Assembly: GCA_026419315.1 (NCBI GenBank)
Contig: JANZZQ010000016.1
Coordinates: 1-15,427 of the forward strand
From: Armatimonadota bacterium
Lineage (GTDB): Bacteria > Armatimonadota > Fervidibacteria > Fervidibacterales > Fervidibacteraceae
DNA: 15,427 bases
Reading direction: 5' to 3'
Positions 7,459 to 13,926 of this stretch are shown one piece after another. The number at the start of each line of letters is the position of its first letter. The first letter of the stretch is position 1. Under the pieces are notes generated by a model, which worked only from the letters and a program-made list of their open reading frames with translations, was not told the DNA's origin and searched no databases. Made by a program: the position numbers and the translations under genes.

Positions 7459-7484
7459 TTTTCGCCGCGTCAATCTGGCGAAAA
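7459..7484. repeat. inverted repeat, 8-bp arms
   Basis: TTTTCGCC (7459-7466) and GGCGAAAA (7477-7484) are perfect complements around a 10-nt loop. With a 2-base bulge the stem extends by GG/CC on the outside. It lies 320 bp before hisC. A terminator for transcripts entering from the left is possible, but there is no good T-run after the 3' arm on the plus strand. Confidence 0.45.
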
Positions 7485-7734
7485 CCATGAGTTGCTTTAC
7501 TGCTACATCACCTTTAGTGGTTTGCCCCTCAAGACGAAATGGTCATTAAAGCCTTTCACAAGGGTTCCGCTGAAACAAGCTTCCTTGGCGGGATTTGCTT
7601 TCCGTCTCGTCCAACAAGCATTAAGTCTTTCTTGAAGGGGATGGACAGTGGCGGGATGCCAGCGTTTTTCAAGAAAGCGGAAGCGCCCGGTGTTTTTGCT
7701 TGCCCCTCCCTCAGCTTCGCTACTGTTGTGAACT

Positions 7735-7743
7735 TGCTACAAT
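7735..7743 (+). promoter_or_regulatory. extended -10 promoter of hisC
   Basis: TGCTACAAT matches the extended -10 pattern TGnTATAAT, with TACAAT at 7738-7743 and the TG at 7735-7736. No good -35 box is seen 16-18 bp upstream, as is usual for extended -10 promoters. Transcription would begin close to 7750 and hisC starts at 7805, giving a leader of about 55 nt. Confidence 0.55.
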
Positions 7744-7750
7744 TATCTGT

Positions 7751-7776
7751 CGATGCTGCTTATCAATTGAGCATCG
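7751..7776 (+). promoter_or_regulatory. stem-loop at the predicted 5' end of the hisC transcript
   Basis: CGATGCT (7751-7757) and AGCATCG (7770-7776) form a perfect 7-bp stem with a 12-nt loop. It starts right where the extended -10 promoter would initiate, and the ribosome binding site GGAG (7791-7794) follows 14 nt after the stem. A 5'-terminal stem that stabilises the mRNA is the simplest reading. There is no leader peptide or run of His codons. Confidence 0.4.
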
Positions 7777-7804
7777 GGTTTTAACGGAAAGGAGCAAAGT
7801 GGGA

Positions 7805-8905
7805 ATGGATTGGTCAAGTCGCGTCAGGAAGGCTGTGCATCGGCTCAAGCCTTATGTGCCAGGCAAGCCTATTGAAGAAGTTCAACGGGAGTTAGGATTA
7901 GCAGAAGTTATTAAACTTGCATCTAACGAGAACCCGCTCGGACCATCACCTAAGGCAATTGAGGCGGCAAAGAAGGTTTTGCCAGAAATCCATCGTTACC
8001 CTGATGATTCTTATTACCGACTTCGCCACAAAATTGCAGCTTTCTACAACGTTTCGCCAGAGTGGGTTCTGCTCGGTCGGGGTTCAGATGAGATTTTGTT
8101 GCATATCGTTCAAACTTTCGTTGAGCCGGGCGACGAAGTTGTTTTTAGCACGCCCTCCTTCGTCATGTATGACATCCTCAGCACGTTAATGGATGCCGTC
8201 TGCGTTAAAGTGCCTTTGAGAGATTTCGTCCATGATGTTGACGGGTTGCTTGATGCAGTTACGGAGAGAACGAAAATCGTTTTCATTGACAACCCCAACA
8301 ATCCTGCAGGGACGATTTTGCGCGACCGAGCGGTGAGATCTTTGCTGAACGAAATCCCTGAAGGCGTTATAGTTGTGCTTGACGAGGCGTATGCTGAATT
8401 CGTGGAATCCCCTGACTACCCCAAATCGTTGGACTATGTCAAAGAGGGCTACCCCGTCATTGTCCTTCGGACTTTCTCAAAAGCCTACGGGCTTGCAGGG
8501 TTGCGAGTTGGGTACGGATTTGCCCGTCCGGAAATAACCCAGCACCTGTTCAAGGTCAGGGAGCCATTCAACGTCAGCAGCGTCGCGGCGGCAGCGGCCG
8601 AAGCGGCTCTCGATGATGTTGAGTTCCTTGACAGAGTCAGGAAAACCGTGTGGGTGAGTAAGCGACTGATGTATCGCGGTTTGGAGCAGTTGGGGTTGAG
8701 GTATGTTCCAACCGAGGCCAACTTTGTGCTGATAGATGTCAAGCGTTCGGCAAAAGAGGTTGCCGATGCTTTGCTGCGCAAGGGTGTGATTGTTCGGCCG
8801 TGTGAACCTTTTGGTCTGCCAAACCACCTGAGGGTTGATGTCGGAACCCCGGAAACGGTTGAGCGGTTCATTGCGGCATTGAGGGAAGTTTTGAGGGAGA
8901 TTTAA
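7805..8905 (+). CDS. hisC: histidinol-phosphate aminotransferase
   Basis: HisC is a PLP-dependent class I/II aminotransferase that converts imidazole-acetol phosphate and glutamate to histidinol phosphate in histidine synthesis. The 366-residue protein has the N-terminal substrate segment ASNENPLGPSP, the cofactor-phosphate region GRGSDEILLH, the NPNNPAGT motif, DEAYAEF carrying the PLP-ring Asp, and the Schiff-base lysine Lys226 in TFSKAYGLAGLRVGYG. The ending NHLRVDVGTPE fits the family. ATG 7805 has AGGAG 10 nt upstream; an in-frame GTG at 7799 is only 4 nt from it, and both starts remain possible. No other classical his gene adjoins it, although a HisG-like gene lies 6.8 kb to the left. 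Some HisC-type enzymes also accept aromatic substrates, so specificity is inferred. Confidence 0.93.
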   Translation: MDWSSRVRKAVHRLKPYVPGKPIEEVQRELGLAEVIKLASNENPLGPSPKAIEAAKKVLPEIHRYPDDSYYRLRHKIAAFYNVSPEWVLLGRGSDEILLHIVQTFVEPGDEVVFSTPSFVMYDILSTLMDAVCVKVPLRDFVHDVDGLLDAVTERTKIVFIDNPNNPAGTILRDRAVRSLLNEIPEGVIVVLDEAYAEFVESPDYPKSLDYVKEGYPVIVLRTFSKAYGLAGLRVGYGFARPEITQHLFKVREPFNVSSVAAAAAEAALDDVEFLDRVRKTVWVSKRLMYRGLEQLGLRYVPTEANFVLIDVKRSAKEVADALLRKGVIVRPCEPFGLPNHLRVDVGTPETVERFIAALREVLREI

Positions 8906-9269
8906 ATCGTTCAGTGAAGCATCACTCGCTGCTTGAAAGGGCACAGAGCGTCCCAACGTTTTCACAAACTTGAAGCGGTGAATTTCCAAATTCCGTTCTA
9001 TGCCGATGTTCTCGGTTTTGCTTTCCGACCGTGCTGCGGGTTTTGACCCATAGTCACCAGCGATTCCCGTGAGCGTTGTTTTTTGGGAAAAAGTCTTTGC
9101 CGGGAGAATTTCTGGCGTTCTTGCTTCAGTTATCAACCGCTCGCCAAGGCTGGCAACATGGGCACCTGAGGGCCAACAACTCTCTAACTGGGGGAGCATT
9201 GCGTTTCCTGCGATGATGGGTTCAAAATTGCAATGGGTGCGAATTCCCCCAGAAGTGAGGGGTTTTGTT
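8906..9269 (+). other. 364-bp intergenic leader region before the kinase-ispE operon
   Basis: No gene is supportable here. A frame opens upstream of the kinase start (GTG 9069), but its extra residues have no kinase character, and GAGGGG lies just before ATG 9270. The left part shows no convincing promoter. The right part (9188-9262) holds strong complementary segments that are annotated separately. Confidence 0.6.
9188..9262 (+). promoter_or_regulatory. structured leader with alternative pairing of the ribosome binding site
   Basis: CTGGGGGA (9188-9195) is perfectly complementary to TCCCCCAG (9245-9252), and directly inside that stem CATTGC (9197-9202) is complementary to GCAATG (9230-9235). 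Together this gives a 14-bp stem with one asymmetric internal loop. CATTGC could instead pair with the closer GCGATG (9210-9215). The C-run 9247-9250 could also pair with GGGG 9259-9262, which is part of the Shine-Dalgarno sequence of the next gene. The long stem and the sequestering hairpin exclude each other, the layout of a translational switch. Ligand and class are unknown, and I do not recognise a named riboswitch. Confidence 0.4.
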
Positions 9270-9974
9270 ATGGGTGTCATTACCATAAGCAGGCTCTCTG
9301 GGTGCGCTGCAAACGAAGTTGCCGCAAAAGTCGCTGAAGCATTGGGATACGAGGTTGTTGACAAGGAACTTTTAGCCCATATTGCAGCGGAAGCACAAGC
9401 AAGTGAGGAAGAAGTCGCCCAATATGACGAAGCAGCTCTGTCACCCATTGAGAGGTTCTTGAGGACGTTAGTCAAGTTTGCAACCCCTGAAGAAGCGATA
9501 ACTTGGTCGCCCGGACCGCTGAAAGAGACTCCATTTTGGTTGCCGACAAAGGAGCAATGGCAAAAGGAGGGCCGCCGTGTTTTGGACCACGAAAAGTGCT
9601 TGAAGTTCACTCAAGCGGTTTTAAAGAAATTGGCACAAAAAGGGCGAGTTATCATCATCGGGCGCGGAGGCATGGTGGTTTTGAAGGATTTTCCGAAAGC
9701 GTTGCATGTCCGACTTTTCGCTCCCCTGGAGTGGCGGGTTCAAAGGCTTGCGCAAATTGAAAACATTCCGCCGGAAAAGGCAAGGCAGAAAATCGTTGCT
9801 GAAGACAAACGCCGAGCAGATTACTTGCGCCACTTTTACGGCGTTGATTGGAATGACCCGTCTCTATACCACTTGGTGCTCAATGTGGCGGCGCTGGGCA
9901 TTGAGGCGACTTCTAATTTGATCGTTTCCGCTGCAAGGGAGTTGCAGTTTGAGACTGTGGGTGAGCGGGGATGA
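9270..9974 (+). CDS. cytidylate-kinase-like family protein
   Basis: The 234-residue protein resembles the cytidylate-kinase-like family (Cytidylate_kin2): it opens with the beta strand and loop VITISRLSG, has GYEVVDKELL, a central RVIIIGRGG strand, and an arginine-rich lid region (WRVQRLAQ, then EDKRRADYLRHFYGVDW). The family usually shows a glycine-rich phosphate loop such as SREYGSGG near residue 7; here it reads SRLSGCAANE, so most of the glycines are gone and ATP binding may be altered. Substrate is unknown. ATG 9270 is chosen because GAGGGG lies 7 nt upstream. Its stop overlaps the ispE start (ATGA), so the two are translationally coupled. CMP is a product of the MEP pathway later on, so a link to ispE is conceivable but unproven. 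Confidence 0.75.
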   Translation: MGVITISRLSGCAANEVAAKVAEALGYEVVDKELLAHIAAEAQASEEEVAQYDEAALSPIERFLRTLVKFATPEEAITWSPGPLKETPFWLPTKEQWQKEGRRVLDHEKCLKFTQAVLKKLAQKGRVIIIGRGGMVVLKDFPKALHVRLFAPLEWRVQRLAQIENIPPEKARQKIVAEDKRRADYLRHFYGVDWNDPSLYHLVLNVAALGIEATSNLIVSAARELQFETVGERG

Positions 9975-10852
9975 GCAAACTTGAGGTTCGTTGCGCTGCG
10001 AAGGTGAATTTGTGCTTGCAAATTGTCAACAGGCGTTCCGACGGATACCACAACCTTCGTTCCCTAATGACCGCCGTTAGCGTTTGGGACGAACTCGTCT
10101 TTGAGCCCTCAGGGAAGTTCGCTCTAACCGATTTTAATGGAATACCCCTTAACGAGCAAAACACTGTTCACCGCGCAGCGACTTTGTTTGCGAGGGCGGT
10201 GGGGAAGGACTTGACATTTACCGTGAAGCTGAAGAAAAACGTTCCATCACAAGCGGGTTTAGGTGGGGGAAGCAGCGATGGAGCAGCAACTATTTTGGCG
10301 CTCAGGAGACTCTGGGGCTTGAGATTGCCGTGGAAGAAATTAATCCCGTTGGCTGTCAAAATTGGCGCTGATGTCCCTTTCTTCCTTGTCCCAACAGGTG
10401 CGGCAATCGTTGAGGGGATAGGTGAAATTTTAACTCCCGTTAAATTGCCAACACTCTGGTTAGTGCTCGTGAAACCCAGCGCCAGCATGCCAACTCAAGA
10501 AGCCTTCGCTTTGTGGGACGCTCAGCCCGTTCACTTTGAAGCTGACCCTGCAGCCTTAGTGACAGCACTGTGGCAGAGGGACTTTACAACGGTGCGAAGG
10601 CTTGCCGTCAACGCTTTTGAGGAAATCGTAGCCGATAAAATTCCTGCTGTGGCAGAATTGAAGCAAAGACTGATAGCAGCGGGTGCGGTGACGGCGCTGA
10701 TGTCAGGTAGCGGCACAACAGTTTTTGGTGTGTTTTTTGAACGAGAAAATGCGGTTCGGGCATTAAGGTTAGTTCAACCTATCGCTAACTGGTGTCAGTT
10801 GGCACGCACCGTCCGTCAAAGCGTAATTGTCAAGAGTGGTGAAAAAAGATGA
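9971..10852 (+). CDS. ispE: 4-diphosphocytidyl-2-C-methyl-D-erythritol kinase
   Basis: IspE, a GHMP-superfamily kinase, phosphorylates the 2-hydroxyl of CDP-methylerythritol in the MEP route to isoprenoids. The 293-residue product has the N-terminal AAKVNLCLQI with Lys11 as the catalytic lysine, the GHMP phosphate loop PSQAGLGGGSSDG (92-104), the catalytic Asp134 in ADVPFF, and the C-terminal glycine loop MSGSGTTVFGVF (from 244). Length is usual for the family. The start overlaps the stop of the kinase-like gene by ATGA, and its own stop overlaps the next start in the same way, so it is the second gene of a coupled operon. Other MEP genes such as ispD and ispF are not in the window. Confidence 0.97.
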   Translation: MSKLEVRCAAKVNLCLQIVNRRSDGYHNLRSLMTAVSVWDELVFEPSGKFALTDFNGIPLNEQNTVHRAATLFARAVGKDLTFTVKLKKNVPSQAGLGGGSSDGAATILALRRLWGLRLPWKKLIPLAVKIGADVPFFLVPTGAAIVEGIGEILTPVKLPTLWLVLVKPSASMPTQEAFALWDAQPVHFEADPAALVTALWQRDFTTVRRLAVNAFEEIVADKIPAVAELKQRLIAAGAVTALMSGSGTTVFGVFFERENAVRALRLVQPIANWCQLARTVRQSVIVKSGEKR

Positions 10853-11892
10853 CGGGTTTCAAGTGGGATTGGGGAGAGCCACCTGACCCAAAGTTTTGGC
10901 AGTTGTTATCAACGGTCGCAAAACAAGAGAAGTGGGCAGTTGAACATGGTTTGCTCGCTGCAAAGGTCGCCGGTTTGACGGCGAGAGCGCTTGCTTTGCC
11001 CGAAGAGCAGGTAGAGCAAATTAGCATTGCCGGTTTGCTACACGATGTCGGCAAACTCACTTTGCCTGCTTCCCTGCTTCAAAAGCCCAGACCCTTGACG
11101 GAAGACGAATACGCTCAAGTTCAGCGTCACCCGTCAGCTGGGGCAAGGATCACCGTTGCGATGCGTCTCCCTAAGGACACAATTGAAGCCATTCGCCACC
11201 ACCACGAACGCATGGACGGCAAAGGTTATCCTTTCGGCAAGGAAGGCAGCGAGATCCCCCTTGAAGGTCGAATTATTGCGGTAGCTGAGGTCATAAGTGC
11301 GGTGCTAACCCCAAGGTGGTATCGCCCGCCTTTGAGTCCTGCCCACGCTGTTGAGCGGGTCCAGAATTTAGCGGGCAGCGTCCTTGACCCTGAATTGGTC
11401 AAAGCCGCTTGCTTTCAGTTGCCGAAACTGTTCGGTTTTTCCTCCCTTTCGTCGCTTGCCCTCTTCTCCAAGCCAATCCCACTTGAGCGTTTGGTTCGCG
11501 ACGAAGAGGCGATGCTTTGGCGAACAATCCACACTTTCGTGCGCGAGCTTTTGTCGGAAATGGAACGGTTGATGGGGCGACAATTCTGTCAAGCATTCGT
11601 GGGATGGCTCAATGAATGGCTGAATAGGCAAAACATACCGATACAGTTCCGAGATTTGAACATGGTCAGCCTGCACCGTTGGTGGCAAACGCTTGGAGAC
11701 CTTGCCTTGTTCGCCAGAACCCTTGTCGGCGTTACCCACGCAACTTTAAGCCACCTCGTGGGAGCACCTTTCATCGCCGATTGGTTGGACAATGTTCGGT
11801 CGCAGTTGCCAGAACAAGCTGATAAAGTTGGACTGCGCTATGGGCTTTGGGTTTGGAAAAACGATATCTCTGCTGCGGCGGTGAACATTTAG
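10849..11892 (+). CDS. degenerate HD-GYP domain protein with unknown C-terminal domain
   Basis: Residues 30-170 form an HD-GYP domain, the class that hydrolyses cyclic di-GMP. Visible are His33, His65-Asp66 with Lys69 (HDVGK), His94-Pro95 with Gly98, His118-His119-Glu120 and Asp123-Gly-Lys-Gly-Tyr-Pro128. The following family motif VADxxDA is altered to VAEVISAV (145-152), so the metal-binding Asp is Glu147 and the second Asp is Ser150; SDRPYR is also changed to TPRWYR. Activity is therefore uncertain. Residues about 190-347 form a second domain I cannot name, rich in Trp, His and Leu (LHRWWQTLGDLALFARTL, THATLSHLVGAP). No membrane segment or signal peptide is evident. It overlaps ispE by 4 bp (ATGA) and lies 1 bp before a small membrane protein that could be its partner. 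Confidence 0.85.
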   Translation: MTGFKWDWGEPPDPKFWQLLSTVAKQEKWAVEHGLLAAKVAGLTARALALPEEQVEQISIAGLLHDVGKLTLPASLLQKPRPLTEDEYAQVQRHPSAGARITVAMRLPKDTIEAIRHHHERMDGKGYPFGKEGSEIPLEGRIIAVAEVISAVLTPRWYRPPLSPAHAVERVQNLAGSVLDPELVKAACFQLPKLFGFSSLSSLALFSKPIPLERLVRDEEAMLWRTIHTFVRELLSEMERLMGRQFCQAFVGWLNEWLNRQNIPIQFRDLNMVSLHRWWQTLGDLALFARTLVGVTHATLSHLVGAPFIADWLDNVRSQLPEQADKVGLRYGLWVWKNDISAAAVNI

Positions 11893-11893
11893 A

Positions 11894-12322
11894 ATGAACC
11901 TTACCGTCATTGTTGACCTGCTCTTGTTGGCTCTGACATTGGTGGCGTTGTGGTTTGGGGTTCGCCTGCACTCCCTGTTGAGAGCGGGTGAACTTGGGCG
12001 AGCCTGGCAATTCATCGTCTTCGGGGTCATTTCGTTGGTGCTGAAGGAATTGCTCCGACTCGGCAACCAATTCATGCCCGTTCCCGGAACGGTTTTTATG
12101 GAGAGGGTTGCTGAAGCGGGTTTCATGGTTTTGCTTTGTTATGCCCTTTGGCGCCAATGGTCGGCTTTTGAGTTTCTGCACGGACGACAAAGAAAGCGAA
12201 CTCGTTGGGATAGAGTCGCTAAAAGTTTTGAGGCCTTGAGCGAGCGTGAATACGAGCAAACTCAGGAAGGTCAAGAAACGCCTGAAAAGGAGTGGCGTGA
12301 GCAGTGGTATCGCAAAGCGTGA
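11894..12322 (+). CDS. small three-helix membrane protein, unknown function
   Basis: I do not recognise this 142-residue protein. Three hydrophobic segments are visible at about residues 3-29, 37-55 and 68-86, followed by a polar, strongly charged tail of some 50 residues (GRQRKRTRW then many Glu and Gln) that should be cytosolic. The positive residues next to the last helix support a cytosolic C-terminus. The ATG at 11894 comes one base after the HD-GYP stop, and the stop shares GTGA with the next start, so it is part of the same operon and is likely translated by coupling. A membrane sensor or anchor for the soluble HD-GYP protein is a reasonable inference from position alone. Confidence 0.75.
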   Translation: MNLTVIVDLLLLALTLVALWFGVRLHSLLRAGELGRAWQFIVFGVISLVLKELLRLGNQFMPVPGTVFMERVAEAGFMVLLCYALWRQWSAFEFLHGRQRKRTRWDRVAKSFEALSEREYEQTQEGQETPEKEWREQWYRKA

Positions 12323-13107
12323 AGGCTGTCGTGTTGGCTGGAGGTATTGCCGCTTGGAGCGGGGAGCCCAAGGCTTTGTTCAAGTTTAGCGGCATCCCTC
12401 TCATCCTTCGTGTGGTCAATGAGTTGCAGGCTCTGCCTTCAATCGTCCAAATTGCGGTTGTGGCTTCAGAACCCGTGTTGTCAATCTTGCCTGAATTTCC
12501 AAAACCATGCGTTAAAGTCCATGCAACTTCCGATTTGTGGGCCAATACTCAGCTCGGAATCAAAGCGGTTCAGCCTGAACCCGACGATTACTTGCTCCTT
12601 TGCGCTGCTGACATTCCCTTTGTTACGGCGGAGAGTTTGCAGAAATTTTTGGACGAGGCGTTGAAAGCGGAAGCCGACTTAGTTTACTTGGCGGTCCCGC
12701 TTTCTGAAGTTCAACGCTTCTTCGGTTCAAAAAAATTTCGCCGAACGAGCGCGAAACTGAAAGAGGGGATTCTGACAGGTGGCAACTTGATTTTATTGCG
12801 TGCGAGGGCGTTGCCAAACATCTCCGCCTTTGCGGACCAAGCAATTCGTTCCAGAAAATCGTTATGGCAGTTGGGGCAAATTGCAGGTTGGCGGCTTTTG
12901 CTCAAGTGGCTTCTGAGCCTTTTGCCGGTTGTGGGCGATGCTTTCCTTGTGTCCGTCAGCGAACTCGAAAAGCGAGGGGAGGAGTTGCTCGGTTGCCGCT
13001 GCAAAGGTATCATCGCTGACCTGCCTGAACTGGCTTTTGATGTGGACAAACTTGAAGATTACGAGTTGGCACAATCTATTTCAGCCCAAAAGTTGGTAAA
13101 GGCTTAG
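12319..13107 (+). CDS. MobA-like nucleotidyltransferase (NTP_transf_3 type)
   Basis: The 262-residue product has the sugar-nucleotide/MobA-type transferase fold: VVLAGG at residues 4-9, then EPKALFKFSGIPLI (from 16) and the metal-binding CAADIPF with Asp98. The activating loop is unusual: the family's LAGG-x-S-x-R-M-G-x-x-KAL lacks its Arg-Met-Gly and reads GGIAAWSGEPKAL. The C-terminal third, with a hydrophobic KWLLSLLPVVG stretch and the ending ELAFDVDKLEDYE, resembles proteins that use NTPs for cofactor or sugar activation, but the substrate cannot be assigned. GTG 12319 is chosen because it overlaps the upstream stop as GTGA and puts the first beta strand at residue 3; GTG 12304 is an alternative 11 nt after AGGAG. 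It is the last gene of the operon, and its stop overlaps that of pth. Confidence 0.8.
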   Translation: MKAVVLAGGIAAWSGEPKALFKFSGIPLILRVVNELQALPSIVQIAVVASEPVLSILPEFPKPCVKVHATSDLWANTQLGIKAVQPEPDDYLLLCAADIPFVTAESLQKFLDEALKAEADLVYLAVPLSEVQRFFGSKKFRRTSAKLKEGILTGGNLILLRARALPNISAFADQAIRSRKSLWQLGQIAGWRLLLKWLLSLLPVVGDAFLVSVSELEKRGEELLGCRCKGIIADLPELAFDVDKLEDYELAQSISAQKLVKA

Positions 13108-13697
13108 CGGTTGAATCGCTGCATCGCAACTTCAATTCCTTCTTTCGCCCAAACCTTCGCCGCCTCCGCAGCCATCTCAACTGCTTCAGCGATGACCTTC
13201 TCCTCTTCAGGTTCAAAGGGCGAAAGGACATAAGTTGCCATGTCAACCCCTTCTGGAGGCGAACCTATGCCGATCCTCAAGCGGGGGATGCTTTCCGTTT
13301 GCAGGGCATCAATGATAGATTGCAAACCTTTGTGTCCGCCACTGCTCCCTTTCGCCCTAAGCCTCAATTTGCCCAATGAAAGTTGAGCGTCATCCAAAAC
13401 GACCAAGATTTGCTCAGTTGACAAACTCAACCGGTTTACAGCCTCACGAACAGATTGACCGCTCAGGTTGACATAGGTCAGGGGTTTGAGCAAACCAATT
13501 GTCAAGCCATCCAGTTTCGCAACAGCGAAAATGCCTTTGAACCTTGCATCCTCCCGCTTTACACCCAATTGCTTTGCGAGCAGGTTGACAACCCGAAAGC
13601 CGACATTGTGACGGGTTCGTGCATACTCGGGACCTGGGTTGCCGATACCAACTATCAACCTGTCAATGGGTTCGGTTCGGTGAAACCAAAAGAGCAA
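13104..13697 (-). CDS. pth: peptidyl-tRNA hydrolase
   Basis: Pth cleaves the ester bond of peptidyl-tRNAs that drop off ribosomes and so recycles tRNA. The 197-residue product has the family start LIVGIGNPGPEYARTRHNVGF with Asn20 and the catalytic His30, the segment KPLTYVNLSGQSV with Asn77, the paired Asp102-Asp103 in VVLDDAQLSLGKLRLR, and GSSGGHKGL. In the last motif the Asn usual in E. coli-type enzymes (GGHNGL) is Lys123. Translation probably begins at TTG 13697, since GAGGTG lies 7 nt upstream, which gives about ten residues before the first strand. The gene lies 230 bp downstream of rplY in the order known from the Bacillus ctc-pth pair, with a terminator-like stem between. It ends antisense on the nucleotidyltransferase stop. 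Confidence 0.96.
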   Translation of the reverse strand: MLFWFHRTEPIDRLIVGIGNPGPEYARTRHNVGFRVVNLLAKQLGVKREDARFKGIFAVAKLDGLTIGLLKPLTYVNLSGQSVREAVNRLSLSTEQILVVLDDAQLSLGKLRLRAKGSSGGHKGLQSIIDALQTESIPRLRIGIGSPPEGVDMATYVLSPFEPEEEKVIAEAVEMAAEAAKVWAKEGIEVAMQRFNR

Positions 13698-13819
13698 GTT
13701 AAGTCACCTCGCCAAAGTGTCCTTCATAAAGCCGTCAGCGCTGAACTTATCCGCCCCGTCTACTTCTGACAACGGTTGGGGTGACGAATTTGAAAGGCAC
13801 TGAATCTATTTGGCGAAAA

Positions 13820-13850
13820 CTTTGGGCGGGGGGCAAAACCCCGCCCAAAG
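13820..13850 (-). terminator. strong stem-loop between rplY and pth, terminator-like on the minus strand
   Basis: CTTTGGGCGGGG (13820-13831) and CCCCGCCCAAAG (13839-13850) form a perfect 12-bp stem with a 7-nt loop. On the minus strand the stem is followed by TTTT (13819-13816), so it could terminate rplY transcription about 75 bp after its stop. The T-run is short, so partial read-through into pth is likely. There is no T-run on the plus-strand side. Confidence 0.6.
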
Positions 13851-13854
13851 GTGG

Positions 13855-13875
13855 GGCACGGATTTATTCCGTGCC
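13855..13875. repeat. second hairpin next to the rplY-pth terminator
   Basis: GGCACGGA (13855-13862) and TCCGTGCC (13868-13875) pair perfectly around the loop TTTAT. It stands 4 bp from the preceding 12-bp stem, making a tandem hairpin unit between rplY and pth. Its form suggests a small interspersed palindromic repeat or a stabilising 3' end for the rplY mRNA. Confidence 0.55.
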
Positions 13876-13926
13876 GACAAAATCCCGAAAGCTTCGCCGA
13901 TAAACTTCGCAAAAAGATGGTCGCTT

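Larger units (their letters stand above)
4044..7804. other. 3.76-kb gene-free block, candidate centromere/origin-proximal region
   Basis: No open frame here shows family similarity or a ribosome binding site with a convincing start; the longest frames (about 60-130 codons) overlap one another on both strands. No tRNA, rRNA, CRISPR repeat or insertion-sequence end was recognised. What the block does hold is three parS sites at 4147, 4340 and 5303, perfect inverted repeats at 4563-4590, 4869-4891, 4932-4951, 5831-5879 and 7459-7484, an AT-rich patch at about 6500-6545, and a coding-like stretch on the minus strand near 6990-7100. In a hand count of 4081-4800 the plus strand has about 201 G and 159 C. 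The bordering genes point outward. A segregation or origin region is inferred from the parS sites; a decayed gene cluster is the alternative. Confidence 0.6.

Noticed and set aside
9188..9252. Possible tRNA or tRNA relic (antisense reading resembles GGIRTH-type tRNA shadows)
   Set aside because: A 6-bp arm with the 7-nt loop GTTTCCT is present, but no acceptor stem, D-arm and T-arm fit together; the T-loop lacks TTCRA in the right place.
8477..9610. 377-codon open frame on the minus strand
   Set aside because: It lies antisense to the certain hisC gene and the kinase-like gene, spans the leader between them, has low-complexity Ser/Asn-rich composition and matches no family.
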